NCBI GenBank assembly: GCA_040387475.1
Contig: JAZKDT010000009.1
Location: forward strand, 16,023-80,022
Origin: UBA4416 sp040387475
Lineage (GTDB): Bacteria; Bacteroidota; Bacteroidia; B-17B0; Aurantibacillaceae
Direction of reading: 5' to 3'
DNA length: 64,000 nt
Shown piece by piece: positions 18,871 through 28,201 of this stretch (position 1 is its first letter; the number at the start of each line of letters is the position of its first letter). A program made the translations under genes and the position numbers. The notes under the pieces are model-generated. The model saw only the letters and a list, made by a program, of their open reading frames with translations, made no database searches and had not been told where the DNA came from.

Positions 18871-19722
18871 ATGAAATCAATAAAACATATCGCAATTATT
18901 ACGTCTGCCGCTGTATCTATTGTAGCTTTATGTTCGGCAGGCCAGTTTATGTCATCCGAAACCAAACTGGAACAAGTATTACCACCAAATTCAAGTAATA
19001 AGGAATTACCCACTAAGCAAAATGACGCATTCAAAGAAGGCGAAATTTTATCGTATCGTTTACACTATGGTGTAATGGATGCTGGCGTTATTGTGATGGA
19101 GGTAAAACCAGAGTTGATTGATGTTGCAGGTAGAAAAGTATATCACATTGTTGGAAACGGCTATTCTAAAGGCACATTTGATTGGTTTTTTAAGGTACGC
19201 GATCGGTATGAAACTTTTATTGATAAGGACGCCATGCTTCCATGGATGTTTGTAAGAAGGGTATATGAAGGCGGAGTAACTATCAACCAGGATTATACAT
19301 TTAACCATTATACGAATAAAGTAGATGTAGGCGGAGGCGAAAAAGTGGATATTCCACAGGGAACCCAGGATATGATCTCAGCTTTTTATTCGGCCCGTAA
19401 TCTGGACCTTACGAATGCCAAAGAGGGTGACGTATTTACGATAAACAGTATTGTAGATAAAGAGATTTGGCCGTTAAAGATAAGATACATAGGAAAAGAG
19501 AAAATTACCTGCGATATCGGGACCTTTAATTGTGTGAAATTCAGACCAATAGTACAAAAAGGGCGTATTTTTAAACGGGAGGACGACTTAAATGTATGGT
19601 TAACAGATGATAAAAACCATGTTCCGTTAAGAGCGCAGGCTAAGTTGGTTGTAGGATCAGTTAAACTGGATATTGTGAGTGTAAAAAACCTTGCCAACCC
19701 TACCTCGGAAGTGAAGAAATAA
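18871..19722 (+). CDS. DUF3108 family exported protein
   Basis: A 283-residue protein with an N-terminal hydrophobic segment (IAIITSAAVSIVALCSAGQF), probably a signal peptide or anchor. The DUF3108 pattern is clear: FKEGEILSYRLHYGVMDAGVIVMEV, then GTFDWFFKVRDRYETFID, RRVYEGG, DMISAFYSARNL and VKFRPIVQKGRIFK near the C-terminus. The family is a periplasmic beta-barrel-like fold of unknown function. A terminator at 19739-19772 follows it, so it is monocistronic. Confidence 0.85.
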   Translation: MKSIKHIAIITSAAVSIVALCSAGQFMSSETKLEQVLPPNSSNKELPTKQNDAFKEGEILSYRLHYGVMDAGVIVMEVKPELIDVAGRKVYHIVGNGYSKGTFDWFFKVRDRYETFIDKDAMLPWMFVRRVYEGGVTINQDYTFNHYTNKVDVGGGEKVDIPQGTQDMISAFYSARNLDLTNAKEGDVFTINSIVDKEIWPLKIRYIGKEKITCDIGTFNCVKFRPIVQKGRIFKREDDLNVWLTDDKNHVPLRAQAKLVVGSVKLDIVSVKNLANPTSEVKK

Positions 19723-19738
19723 ACAAGCTTTAAAATAA

Positions 19739-19772
19739 TAAAAAGGATATGGATAAAATTCATATCCTTTTT
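19739..19772 (+). terminator. Rho-independent terminator after the DUF3108 gene
   Basis: AAAAAGGATATG (starting 19740) pairs with CATATCCTTTTT (from about 19761), with a loop of about nine bases and a T-run. It separates the DUF3108 gene from tryptophan 2,3-dioxygenase. Just downstream, TATCTTAG (19782-19789) resembles the -7 element TAnnTTTG and is a candidate promoter for the next gene. Confidence 0.85.
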
Positions 19773-19809
19773 TATTTTTGGTATCTTAGCGCCACTTAAA
19801 TACAACACA

Positions 19810-20817
19810 ATGGAACTAAAAAAAGAAATTGTAGACCGGGTAAATCAGCTTGAAGAAAAATATCTGCAAATGGGCCAAAGCCTGGACAGTTATTTGGATG
19901 GACTCCTATTGTCAAATTATTTAACTTATTGGGATTATATACAAGTTGATACACTACTGACTTTGCAAAACCCAAAAACTGATTTTCCGGATGAGAAAAT
20001 CTTTATCATGTATCACCAGATAACTGAATTGTATTTCAAATTGGCGTTGCATGAAATGGAGCAAATTGGAAATAACGGTCCAAATATTTTACCAAGCGGG
20101 CAAAATCTGGGATGGAAAGATAAAATTGATGCTAACTTTTTTGCAGAGCGTGTCACGCGTATCAACCGTTATTTCGAATCACTAACCAAGTCATTTGAAA
20201 TCATGGTGGATGGTATGGAAAAGGAACAGTTTCTACGATATCGTATGGCTTTGCTACCGGCAAGTGGTTTTCAAAGCGCACAATACCGAAAAATAGAAAT
20301 CTTAGCAACCGATTTTTTTAATTTAGTTGATAAAGATGTTCGACCGTCTTTAAAGGATAAAAATCCGAGCATTGAAGAGATGTTTCAGAATATTTATTGG
20401 AATAAGGGCGCTACCGAATTATCCACAGGTAAAAAAACTTTGACCTTAAATCAGTTTGAGAAAAAGTACGGCGCTGAGTTTATTGCTTTAGCCAAAGAGT
20501 ACCAAACTAAAAACATCTGGGCTAAATACAAATCGTTGTCGGCCGAAGATCAGAAGAACCAAAAATTAATAAATGCTTTAAAAGAGCTGGATGTGAACGT
20601 AAATATCAACTGGCCTTTAATGCATTACAAAAGTGCAGTACGCTATTTACAACAAAACACCGAAGATGTGGCTGCAACGGGCGGAACTAACTGGCAAAAA
20701 TATCTGCCACCGCGTTTCCAAAAGCGTATTTTTTATCCTGAAATATGGACCGAACTGGAGCATGAAGACTGGGGAAAAGGTTGGGTTGAAACCAATGTGT
20801 TTAGAACACCAAAATAA
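19810..20817 (+). CDS. kynA: Tryptophan 2,3-dioxygenase family protein
   Basis: A 335-residue heme dioxygenase that opens the indole ring of tryptophan to N-formylkynurenine, first step of the kynurenine route. YWDYIQVDTLLTLQNPKTDFPDEKIFIMYHQITELYFKL is the family's substrate-binding region (HQxxELYFK); SGFQSAQYRKIE matches the FQS motif. NWPLMHYKSAVRYL supplies the presumed proximal heme-ligand histidine, followed by the C-terminal ATGGTNWQKYLPPRFQKR motif. Longer than Xanthomonas TDO (about 298), as usual in Bacteroidota. No kynureninase or other pathway gene is nearby. Confidence 0.88.
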   Translation: MELKKEIVDRVNQLEEKYLQMGQSLDSYLDGLLLSNYLTYWDYIQVDTLLTLQNPKTDFPDEKIFIMYHQITELYFKLALHEMEQIGNNGPNILPSGQNLGWKDKIDANFFAERVTRINRYFESLTKSFEIMVDGMEKEQFLRYRMALLPASGFQSAQYRKIEILATDFFNLVDKDVRPSLKDKNPSIEEMFQNIYWNKGATELSTGKKTLTLNQFEKKYGAEFIALAKEYQTKNIWAKYKSLSAEDQKNQKLINALKELDVNVNINWPLMHYKSAVRYLQQNTEDVAATGGTNWQKYLPPRFQKRIFYPEIWTELEHEDWGKGWVETNVFRTPK

Positions 20818-20856
20818 TAACACAATAAACCAACGGTTTAAGCGTTTATAATCATA

Positions 20857-21930
20857 TTGAAAAAAATTATATCATATCTATTCTTGATAGTAAGCACAGG
20901 AATGCTTGCTCAAATTGGCGGAAACAAAACGTTTAGTTTTTTGGATTTACCCGTACCCGCCCGGTCAAACGCTTTAGGTGGCGCCACAACAGCCATTTGG
21001 GACAAAGATGTTAATTTGGGCTATAGTAACCCGGCCTTATTAAATCCAGGCTGCAATAATCAATTGTCGTTTAATTATGTCAATTTTGTGTCCGACGTTA
21101 ATTATGGTAATTTTTTATACGCGCGTCAACTCAAAGAATACGGCACATTTGGTGCCGGGATACAATATTTTAATTATGGTAAATTTGATGGAAGAACCGA
21201 GTATGACGAGCAAACCGGAAATTTTAAGGCCGCTGATTATTCTTTAAATTTATCGTTCGCCAAAACCTTAAATAAAGATAGTACCTTATCTCTGGGAATA
21301 GCATTAAAGACCATTTACTCTCATTACGACATTTATTCATCCTTTGGAAGTGCTGTAGATGTGGGTTTGACTTACCATAATAAAAAACAATTTGTGGTAT
21401 CATTACTTGCAAAAAATTATGGACGTCAATGGAAATCTTTTTCTGAAAATGGCCCAAAAGAAACTCTACCCCAAAATGTCGTATTGGCTTTAAGCAAAAA
21501 AGTGTCTAAGGCACCTTTCAGAATAATTGTCCAGTATGATCAATTATTGAAATGGGACCTGACTTATGTTGATCCTCAAAAAACAACGTCAGATATTGAT
21601 CCTTTTACCAATAAACCAATTGTAAAAACAAAAAAGCAACTTAGAAACGAAAAAACGAAAGCCGGAATTGACAAATTTGGACGACATCTCGTTCTTGGTA
21701 CCGAAATATTATTTGGTAAGAACTTTACAGTGAGGTTGGCCTATAATTTCAGAAAAGGACTCGAAATGGCTTTACCTGATGTTAAGAAAGCAAACGGTTT
21801 ATCTGTAGGTTTCGGACTTAAAGTGTATAAATTCCATTTGGATTATGCGTATTCTAAATATGCTTTAACCGGAAATTCACATACCATCGGAATTATGGTT
21901 GGTTTCAACGACTTTAAAAAAAGTAATTAA
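20857..21930 (+). CDS. porQ: Type IX secretion system protein PorQ
   Basis: A 357-residue outer-membrane beta-barrel protein of the PorV/PorQ/FadL type. Signal peptide KKIISYLFLIVSTGMLAQ, then GGNKTFSFLDLPVPARSNALGGA and LGYSNPALLNP, the PorQ signature; strands follow to the end (FHLDYAYSKYALTGNSHTIGIMVGF). PorQ is associated with T9SS function, which fits the several T9SS cargo genes here. The start codon appears to be TTG (20857): no ATG lies suitably placed and the signal peptide begins right there. It starts 39 bp after the dioxygenase stop. Confidence 0.93.
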   Translation: MKKIISYLFLIVSTGMLAQIGGNKTFSFLDLPVPARSNALGGATTAIWDKDVNLGYSNPALLNPGCNNQLSFNYVNFVSDVNYGNFLYARQLKEYGTFGAGIQYFNYGKFDGRTEYDEQTGNFKAADYSLNLSFAKTLNKDSTLSLGIALKTIYSHYDIYSSFGSAVDVGLTYHNKKQFVVSLLAKNYGRQWKSFSENGPKETLPQNVVLALSKKVSKAPFRIIVQYDQLLKWDLTYVDPQKTTSDIDPFTNKPIVKTKKQLRNEKTKAGIDKFGRHLVLGTEILFGKNFTVRLAYNFRKGLEMALPDVKKANGLSVGFGLKVYKFHLDYAYSKYALTGNSHTIGIMVGFNDFKKSN

Positions 21931-21979
21931 AAGCGCTTCATTTCGCTGATCTGTCAAACTATTAGCTTAATTTTACCAG

Positions 21980-22438
21980 ATGAAGAGTTTCAATGTTCGA
22001 GTATATGGAATCTTAATACATGAGAATAAAGTATTGGTTTCCGACGAACATATCAAAGGAATGAATATCACTAAATTTCCCGGAGGAGGCTTAGAATATG
22101 GTGAAGGAACTATTGAATGTGTGATCAGGGAATTTAAAGAAGAACTGGATCTGGAAATCGAAGTCATCTCTCACTTTTATACGACCGATTTTTTTGTGAA
22201 TTCAGCTTTTAGCTCTAATAACCAAGTAATCAGTATTTATTACTTGGTTAAATCGAAACTTGATCTTGATCCTTTAGCCCCAGGCCTGAAAATAAAAACA
22301 CATATTTTTGATTTCGAAAAAAAGAAGAATGGCGCGCAAGCCATGCGTTGGGTTGAACTCGGTAAAATTTCAGAAAATGATTTTACGTTTATTATTGATA
22401 AACGGATAGGAGATATGCTTAATAATAAGTGGAAGTAA
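21980..22438 (+). CDS. Nudix hydrolase
   Basis: A 152-residue cytosolic hydrolase for nucleoside-diphosphate-linked substrates. The Nudix box is present as GGGLEYGEGTIECVIREFKEEL, matching Gx5Ex7REUxEE; the usual Gly after the EE motif is Asp (ELDLEI), a tolerated change. The N-terminus (RVYGILIHENKVLVSDEH) and the FYTTDFF and YYLVKS strands fit the fold. Substrate cannot be predicted. A -7-like TAATTTTA (21968-21975) sits four bases before the ATG. Its stop directly abuts the stop of the opposite-strand gene at 22439. Confidence 0.88.
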   Translation: MKSFNVRVYGILIHENKVLVSDEHIKGMNITKFPGGGLEYGEGTIECVIREFKEELDLEIEVISHFYTTDFFVNSAFSSNNQVISIYYLVKSKLDLDPLAPGLKIKTHIFDFEKKKNGAQAMRWVELGKISENDFTFIIDKRIGDMLNNKWK

Positions 22439-23086
22439 CTATTTAAGCTCTAATTCAGGCTCTGCAGTACCCTCGTTTAAGTTGGTTGGGGCGCTAATAG
22501 TAGGTAAAACCTCAGTAATTTTAACTTTTGTTTTTTTCTTTTTAATAACAACGGGAGTTGCTTTTTTCTCGCCGGCTGTGGATGCTAAAATGTCCTGTGG
22601 TTTTGCCTCTGTAATTTTAACCGGCTCTTCTTTTTTGGTAACCGGCGGTAAAATAATGGCTGCACTAGCTGTAGGCGTTGCCGAAATAGTTTTTACAGTT
22701 GTATCAACCTGTGGAACTTTAGCTTCAACAGGCTTCGGTTTAATTATGGTTTTGACTGGAGTTTTTGGTTGTTTAACCGGCTCAATTTTGGCTATGTAGG
22801 GAATTTCCTTATCAATACTTTCCTTTTTCTTAAAATCAACAAAGCTGAACAGCATCGCTGACAGGCCACCGATCAATACTATGAATATAACCGGAACGAT
22901 AATAGAACGACTGATGCTCAAATTAATTTTTGGCATGTAATTGCTCACATTAGCTGCAGCCCTGGATTGTGTAATCGATAATTCGTCAAATTTATTCCAC
23001 ACAGATTCGTTATAATCCGACTCCGAATCCTGCATCATTATTCTTATCTGGCGTTCATCTAACTCGTAACTAAACTGGCTGCTCAT
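22439..23086 (-). CDS. Single-pass membrane protein encoded with the sigma factor (anti-sigma-like)
   Basis: A 215-residue protein: N-terminal cytoplasmic part of about 58 residues (ERQIRIMMQDSE, VWNKFDEL), one membrane helix (SIIVPVIFIVLIGGLSAMLFSFV), then a long Lys/Pro/Glu/Thr-rich periplasmic tail. Its start overlaps the end of the sigma-factor gene by 17 bp, so the two are translated together. The topology is that of anti-sigma or sigma-anchoring proteins, but no named anti-sigma domain is visible, so the role is inferred from context. Confidence 0.65.
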   Translation of the reverse strand: MSSQFSYELDERQIRIMMQDSESDYNESVWNKFDELSITQSRAAANVSNYMPKINLSISRSIIVPVIFIVLIGGLSAMLFSFVDFKKKESIDKEIPYIAKIEPVKQPKTPVKTIIKPKPVEAKVPQVDTTVKTISATPTASAAIILPPVTKKEEPVKITEAKPQDILASTAGEKKATPVVIKKKKTKVKITEVLPTISAPTNLNEGTAEPELELK

Positions 23087-23810
23087 CGGTGCTCATTTTT
23101 AAGTTTTTCTCGATCGACTTTTGTAAATTAAATCTGGCTTTTTCTAAATTGGCCTTTATGCTTTGTTCACTGGTGTCTAGTAGCTCCGAAGCTTGAGACA
23201 GTGTATAATTATCAATAACATGTAAATTAAAAACCAATCGCTGTGAGGGCACCAAAGCCTGGATGGATTTTAATAATACCGCCTGATCTACATTTTTAAG
23301 ATCTATGAATTTGCTGTCCAGAAACAGGTCATAGGTCTTTTCCTTGTATTCAACCGCCCTTACCGTGCTGGCTACATAATATTCATTACGGATTTCCTTT
23401 ATGTATTTAACTATAAAAGAAATGAACTCGTTTCCGAGCTGGAAAGCATTCGCCGAAAAATCACGAAAGTAATCGATGACGCCACGGCTGTTCAACCACA
23501 AGCCGATCAATAGAGAGATTGTTTGAATCCGAGATAATAGTTTTCAAGCGTTATCCGAGTGACGCGACTGAGAGTANNNNNNNNNNTTTTTTACGAATTC
23601 ATCCAGGGTAATTAAATTTTGATTTTTGTAGGAAGCTAATTTTGAAAAAACGTGCGAAAACCCTTGTAATAATACTTGTTCTGATTGTCCGGAATTTTTT
23701 GAATACCTGAGGGAAATGTAGGCTAGTTTACCATAATATGTGTCGAAAAACTGCTTTTTTGCGGTTTTGTCGTTTTTAAGGCACGCCGATATGAGTTCAG
23801 CTTGGGACAT
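23070..23810 (-). pseudogene. RNA polymerase sigma-70 family factor, split by an assembly gap
   Basis: Two in-frame pieces on either side of ten Ns. The N-terminal piece (from ATG 23810: SQAELISACLKNDKTAKKQFFDTYYGKLAYISLRYSKN...) is sigma region 2-like. The C-terminal piece contains YIKEIRNEYYVASTVRAVE and a region 4 helix-turn-helix (SQRLVFNLHVIDNYTLSQASELLDTSEQSIKANLEKARFNLQKSI). Both are parts of the Bacteroidota ECF-like sigma factor pattern. A stop at 23544-23546 and an unexpected stretch of about 140 bp next to the gap break the frame. I think the gene is intact in the organism and broken here by assembly. It overlaps the membrane-protein gene downstream. Confidence 0.7.
23577..23586. 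other. Assembly gap (ten Ns)
   Basis: Ten undetermined bases inside the sigma-factor gene. The sequence on the lower-coordinate side of the gap (about 23437-23576) has a higher G+C content than its surroundings and does not encode the expected sigma-factor residues. Confidence 0.99.
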
Positions 23811-23862
23811 AAAATAGGTTTCTGGCTAATTTATACACAATTAATGAACAAATGGTTACGTT

Positions 23863-24312
23863 TTATTTAAATAATTTCACTTTATCTGAATAATTAACCG
23901 GTATTTTCTTTTTAAAATAAAATTTTCCTACTTTCAGATCACCCTTTACCTCAATATTTCCTAATGAACCCAGGTTTAAAAGCTTCAGCGCATCCATAGG
24001 ATTAATGTCGGTTAGTTTTGAATTCAGTTTGAAAGAGTACACCTCCTCAGAATTGGGCTTGATACGCACTTTTTGATTCAATTTAGCTTTTCCCAGTTTC
24101 ATACCGCTGAATACAACATCAAATTCCGATGGGTAAATATTAAAACCTTTGGAGTTAGGATTGTTTATCTTTATCTGCACTTGTGCCTCCACATTTTCAA
24201 GAGTTAATTTATTGAGGTAAAAACCTTCCACATTGGATACTTTTATTTCTTCAAATGATTTGCAGGAAAATAAAAACAGGGACGCTAGTATGATAAGAGC
24301 TTTACATTTCAT
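23863..24312 (-). CDS. LEA14-like (LEA type 2 family) lipoprotein
   Basis: A 149-residue lipoprotein: MKCKALIILASLFLFSC with lipobox LFSC. The mature part is LEA type 2-like: NKLTLENVEAQVQIKINNPNSKGFNIYPSEFDVVFSGMKLG, in which the INNPN motif after a beta strand is characteristic, followed by KVRIKPNSEEVYSFKLN. Such proteins are small immunoglobulin-like envelope proteins of unclear role. It diverges from the helicase gene at 24433. Confidence 0.75.
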   Translation of the reverse strand: MKCKALIILASLFLFSCKSFEEIKVSNVEGFYLNKLTLENVEAQVQIKINNPNSKGFNIYPSEFDVVFSGMKLGKAKLNQKVRIKPNSEEVYSFKLNSKLTDINPMDALKLLNLGSLGNIEVKGDLKVGKFYFKKKIPVNYSDKVKLFK

Positions 24313-24432
24313 TTTGTATGTATAATTACGGTTTGTATAATTAGCTACAAATAAACTAAAATGCCTGATACCTTGATTAGTTTTTAGAGTATTTTATGCT
24401 TTTTAATATCAGAATAGTTACCTTCGATTAGT

Positions 24433-27400
24433 ATGCCAGGGATTAGGTCAAATAATTTTATCGTTTATAAATCGTCGGCCGGAAGTGGGAAAACTTTCAC
24501 CCTGGTTAAGGAATATTTAAAACTGGCGTTAACAGACAGGAACAACCTTTCAAAAGCTTATAAAGGCATATTAGCCATTACCTTTACCAATAAAGCCGCT
24601 TCAGAAATGAAATGGCGTATTATTAAAGCTTTAAAAGATATCAGCTTAGAGTCTAACCAAATGCTTACCAAATTAGTGTCCGATGAACTCAACATTACTT
24701 CAGGCGAATTAAAAACAAGAGCTGAAATTGTATTGACCGATATATTGCACAATTATTCCGATTTTTCCATTGGTACCATCGATAGTTTCACGCACCGCAT
24801 CATTCGTACTTTTGCCCTCGATTTAAAGTTACCGGTAAATTTTCAAATCGAAACGGATTCGGATACGGTATTTAAAAAAGTAATCTCAACACTTATTAAT
24901 AATCTGGGGAGAGATAAATTAATAACCGATTACCTGGTACAGTTTTCTTTAGGACAAATTGAAGAAAACAAGAACTGGGATCCTGAACAAACGCTCATCG
25001 ATTTTATTAAAGAGATTAACAAAGAAGGCGTAACTGAACGCGTTGATCAGTTGAGTAAATTTAATATTGCTGATTTTGAAGTGATCAAGAAGCAATTAAG
25101 AACAATTACTAAAGAATACGAAGCCTTTCTAAAAACACAGGGCGATCAAGCTTTAAAGTTGATCCAAGAAAAACAATTATCAGCCAATGCTTTTGCAAGC
25201 GGCGGCGCAGGTATTTATAATTTTTTTGTAAAACTCTCCACTTTAAAAGAGACATCTACAAAGGAACTGTTTGGGGCAAATGTTATTAAAACACTGGAGC
25301 AGGATAAATGGCATGGTGGCAAAGCTACTGCCCAAGAAAAGGCAGCTATTGACAGCATTAAGTCAGATTTGGATAAAATCGCTTTTAGTGTTTTAAATTA
25401 CCTGAAAGAAAACGAACAACGCTATAACGTATTTGTACTGATTTATAAAAATATTTATGCTATGGGTCTGGTGAACGAATTAGCGAAACTCACCAATGAA
25501 TATAAATCCGACGAAAATATTTTATTTATTTCCGAATTCAATGAGCGTATTTCGGAAGTTGTAAATAATGAACCTACGCCCTTTATTTTTGAAAGACTGG
25601 GTGATCGTTATAAACATTTTTTATTAGACGAATTTCAGGATACATCCGCCATGCAATGGCAAAACATGTTGCCCTTAATTGATAATTCGTTAGGAAACGG
25701 TCATCTTAATTTAATTGTAGGTGATGGCAAGCAATCTATTTACCGCTGGCGAAATGCTGATGTTGAACAATTTGTCAGTCTGCCTAACATTAATGCAAAC
25801 ACCAAAAATGATCTTTTAATTGAACGGGAGGAGTCTTTGATCCGGAATTTTGAAGGACGGGTACTGGATACCAATTACCGTAGTGAAAGCGTGATCGTGA
25901 AATTCAATAATCTGCTATTCGATTATTTATCGGAGACTGTTTTAAATAACGAGCTCAAAAAAATATACCATCAACAAAAACAAATTCATAAAACGACCGA
26001 CTTTGGTTATGTAAGTATTGATTTACCAGCCGTGACGGAAGATGAAGACACTGATGATACTAATACACGCTTTATTTTAAATTACATTCAAAAAGCCATT
26101 GATGACGGTTATAGTTACAGCGATCTCTGTATCATCATTCGTCAAAACCGACATGGCAATACAGTTGCTAATTTTTTAATTGAGCATAATATTCCGGTTG
26201 TTTCGGCCGATTCACTATTATTAAATCATGCTAAGGAAATCACAGTTATTTTATCTTTTCTGAAGTACATTTCCAATCAAAAGGATCTGGTAGCTGCATC
26301 GGTTATTTTAAATTATTTACACGACAGGCAATTTTGCACCGAAGCGCAATATGTGTTATTTCTGAGAGAACTCAATACATCTAAACACAAGACGCTGTTT
26401 GATATTCTCAATGAGTGCGGTTTGAGAGTTGATATTTTAAAATTATCCACCTCTAATTTATTTGATGCTTGCCTCGAAATTATCGTAACCCTCCAATTAA
26501 ATGAAAGCAATCCGCAATACACGCGTTTCTTTTTGGATGAGGTGTTGGGCTTCCTGCAAAGTAATACGTCTAACATATCCTTATTTTTGGATTGGTGGGA
26601 GCGACGTTCCGAAAAGGCATCTGTGATTATTCCTGAAGGAATTAATGCTGTAAACATTATGACGATCCATGCGTCTAAAGGATTAGAGTTCCCGGTAGTT
26701 ATTACGCCCTTTTTGACGTGGGATATTGAAAAAACACAATCCATTTGGGTGGATATTGATGAGGAAGGAATTGACTTGCCCGTAGCTTTGATCAATACTA
26801 CCAAGGCGGCCGACGAGACGATCTTTAAACCTTTGGCTGAGAAAGAACGACAACAACAAACGCTGGATAGTTTAAATATGTTGTATGTTGATTTTACAAG
26901 AGCCGTAGAAAGATTACATATTATATCGCCACAACTAAAAAAGAAAAGCATCAAAAATTGCCATACCTGGTTAGCAGATTTTGCCGGAAGCCAGTCAAAT
27001 TTTAACAGTGATAAACACATACTCGAATTTGGCTCTCTTACAAAAAAAACATCCATTAGTCATAAAGCAGGATTACAACAATTACATATCGCTGGTTTAA
27101 CTTTTAATCAAAATCCCGACGTGATCCAAATCAAGGAGGCCTCAGCCTATGAAAGTAACGAAGATATCGCCAAAGCACGTGAATACGGAATTTTAGTGCA
27201 TCATATTTTATCAAAAATAAAAATCAAAGACGATGTGGATGCGGTGATCACCAATTCAATCCTGTCTGGCGACATTACTGATGAAGAATCCCGTAAGATT
27301 TTAGGCGACATCAACCAGTTATTATCTATTCCAAGTATTGCAGCCTATTTTGAAAAAGGAGTTGATGTGAAAAATGAATTGGAAATTTTGACGGCAACCG

Positions 27401-27600
27401 GTGATATTTTGCGTCCCGATAGAGTAGTAGTAGCAAACAACCAGGCTGTTGTAATCGATTATAAAACCGGGAAACGCAATGCACAAAAATACCATGCACA
27501 AATGCAGGATTACGAATATGCATTACTAAGTTTGGGTTATTCTTCGGTTAAGAAACTGTTGCTGTATATCCAGGAGCAGGAAGTAGAGGTAATAAATTGA
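24433..27600 (+). CDS. UvrD/RecB-type helicase-nuclease (AddA-like)
   Basis: A 1055-residue double-strand-break repair enzyme. Helicase motifs in order: Walker A SSAGSGKTFTLVKE (about 13-26), LAITFTNKAASEMKWRI, Walker B LLDEFQDTSAMQW, VGDGKQSIYRWRNAD, LDTNYRSE, MTIHASKGLEFPVV and LNMLYVDFTRAVERL. The C-terminus is a PD-(D/E)xK nuclease: REYGILVHHILSKI, then RPDRVVVANNQAVVIDYKTGK and MQDYEYAL. This is the Bacteroidota AddA/RecB-like form. The usual AddB-like partner is not in the window: the neighbours are a lipoprotein and a receiver protein. Transcribed divergently from the lipoprotein gene. Confidence 0.93.
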   Translation: MPGIRSNNFIVYKSSAGSGKTFTLVKEYLKLALTDRNNLSKAYKGILAITFTNKAASEMKWRIIKALKDISLESNQMLTKLVSDELNITSGELKTRAEIVLTDILHNYSDFSIGTIDSFTHRIIRTFALDLKLPVNFQIETDSDTVFKKVISTLINNLGRDKLITDYLVQFSLGQIEENKNWDPEQTLIDFIKEINKEGVTERVDQLSKFNIADFEVIKKQLRTITKEYEAFLKTQGDQALKLIQEKQLSANAFASGGAGIYNFFVKLSTLKETSTKELFGANVIKTLEQDKWHGGKATAQEKAAIDSIKSDLDKIAFSVLNYLKENEQRYNVFVLIYKNIYAMGLVNELAKLTNEYKSDENILFISEFNERISEVVNNEPTPFIFERLGDRYKHFLLDEFQDTSAMQWQNMLPLIDNSLGNGHLNLIVGDGKQSIYRWRNADVEQFVSLPNINANTKNDLLIEREESLIRNFEGRVLDTNYRSESVIVKFNNLLFDYLSETVLNNELKKIYHQQKQIHKTTDFGYVSIDLPAVTEDEDTDDTNTRFILNYIQKAIDDGYSYSDLCIIIRQNRHGNTVANFLIEHNIPVVSADSLLLNHAKEITVILSFLKYISNQKDLVAASVILNYLHDRQFCTEAQYVLFLRELNTSKHKTLFDILNECGLRVDILKLSTSNLFDACLEIIVTLQLNESNPQYTRFFLDEVLGFLQSNTSNISLFLDWWERRSEKASVIIPEGINAVNIMTIHASKGLEFPVVITPFLTWDIEKTQSIWVDIDEEGIDLPVALINTTKAADETIFKPLAEKERQQQTLDSLNMLYVDFTRAVERLHIISPQLKKKSIKNCHTWLADFAGSQSNFNSDKHILEFGSLTKKTSISHKAGLQQLHIAGLTFNQNPDVIQIKEASAYESNEDIAKAREYGILVHHILSKIKIKDDVDAVITNSILSGDITDEESRKILGDINQLLSIPSIAAYFEKGVDVKNELEILTATGDILRPDRVVVANNQAVVIDYKTGKRNAQKYHAQMQDYEYALLSLGYSSVKKLLLYIQEQEVEVIN

Positions 27601-27731
27601 TCTATTGAAAATCAGTCTGTTAAAAACAAAATTGTGCAAAAAAGGTCTTGAATGGTAGGATAAAATAATAAATAAGACATTATTTTCGGAAACAATAAAT
27701 ATGTTGTACCTACGTTTTAATTTAAAATGAC

Positions 27732-28190
27732 ATGATGTCCGAAAAATCAATTAACGTCTTATATGTAGATGATGAGAAGGATAACCTGCGTGCCTTTACA
27801 GCAACCTTTAGAAGATCTTTTAATGTGATAACTGCACTTTCATCCAGCGATGCTGAATTGGCTCTCGCGAATCAGGATATTCATATTTTAATAACAGATC
27901 AGCGTATGCCGGTAAAAACGGGCACAGAGCTGTTAGCGCATGCGGTTAAAAAATATCCCGATAAGATCAGGATCCTGTTAACGGCGTATGCAGACATTAC
28001 CTGCCTGGAAGACGCCATCAACATAGGACATATTTATAAATACTTTAAGAAGCCCTGGCATGAGGAGGAATTGCGCGCCGCTATTGAAGAAGGATACAAA
28101 TTATTTTGTTTACAAAAAGAAAGAGATAAGCTGGTAAAAGAATTAGAAAATAGAACGTTTGAAGTGAACAAGATTTTGAACCAAAAATAG
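27732..28190 (+). CDS. Stand-alone response-regulator receiver protein
   Basis: A 152-residue CheY-like protein. Acidic pocket NVLYVDDEKDN, phospho-acceptor Asp in HILITDQRMPVKTG, conserved Thr in ILLTAYAD and Lys in YKYFKKPW are all present. After residue 120 there is a helical, probably coiled-coil tail (LQKERDKLVKELENRTFEVNKIL) but no output domain. Proteins of this kind often work with a hybrid kinase or as a phosphate relay. No kinase is encoded beside it. Two adjacent ATG codons (27732, 27735) could start it. Confidence 0.9.
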   Translation: MMSEKSINVLYVDDEKDNLRAFTATFRRSFNVITALSSSDAELALANQDIHILITDQRMPVKTGTELLAHAVKKYPDKIRILLTAYADITCLEDAINIGHIYKYFKKPWHEEELRAAIEEGYKLFCLQKERDKLVKELENRTFEVNKILNQK

Positions 28191-28201
28191 AGCTGTCTTA
28201 A

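Noticed and set aside
26313..27056. Long minus-strand frame (247 codons)
   Set aside because: It lies wholly opposite conserved helicase motifs of the plus-strand gene and has no family features.
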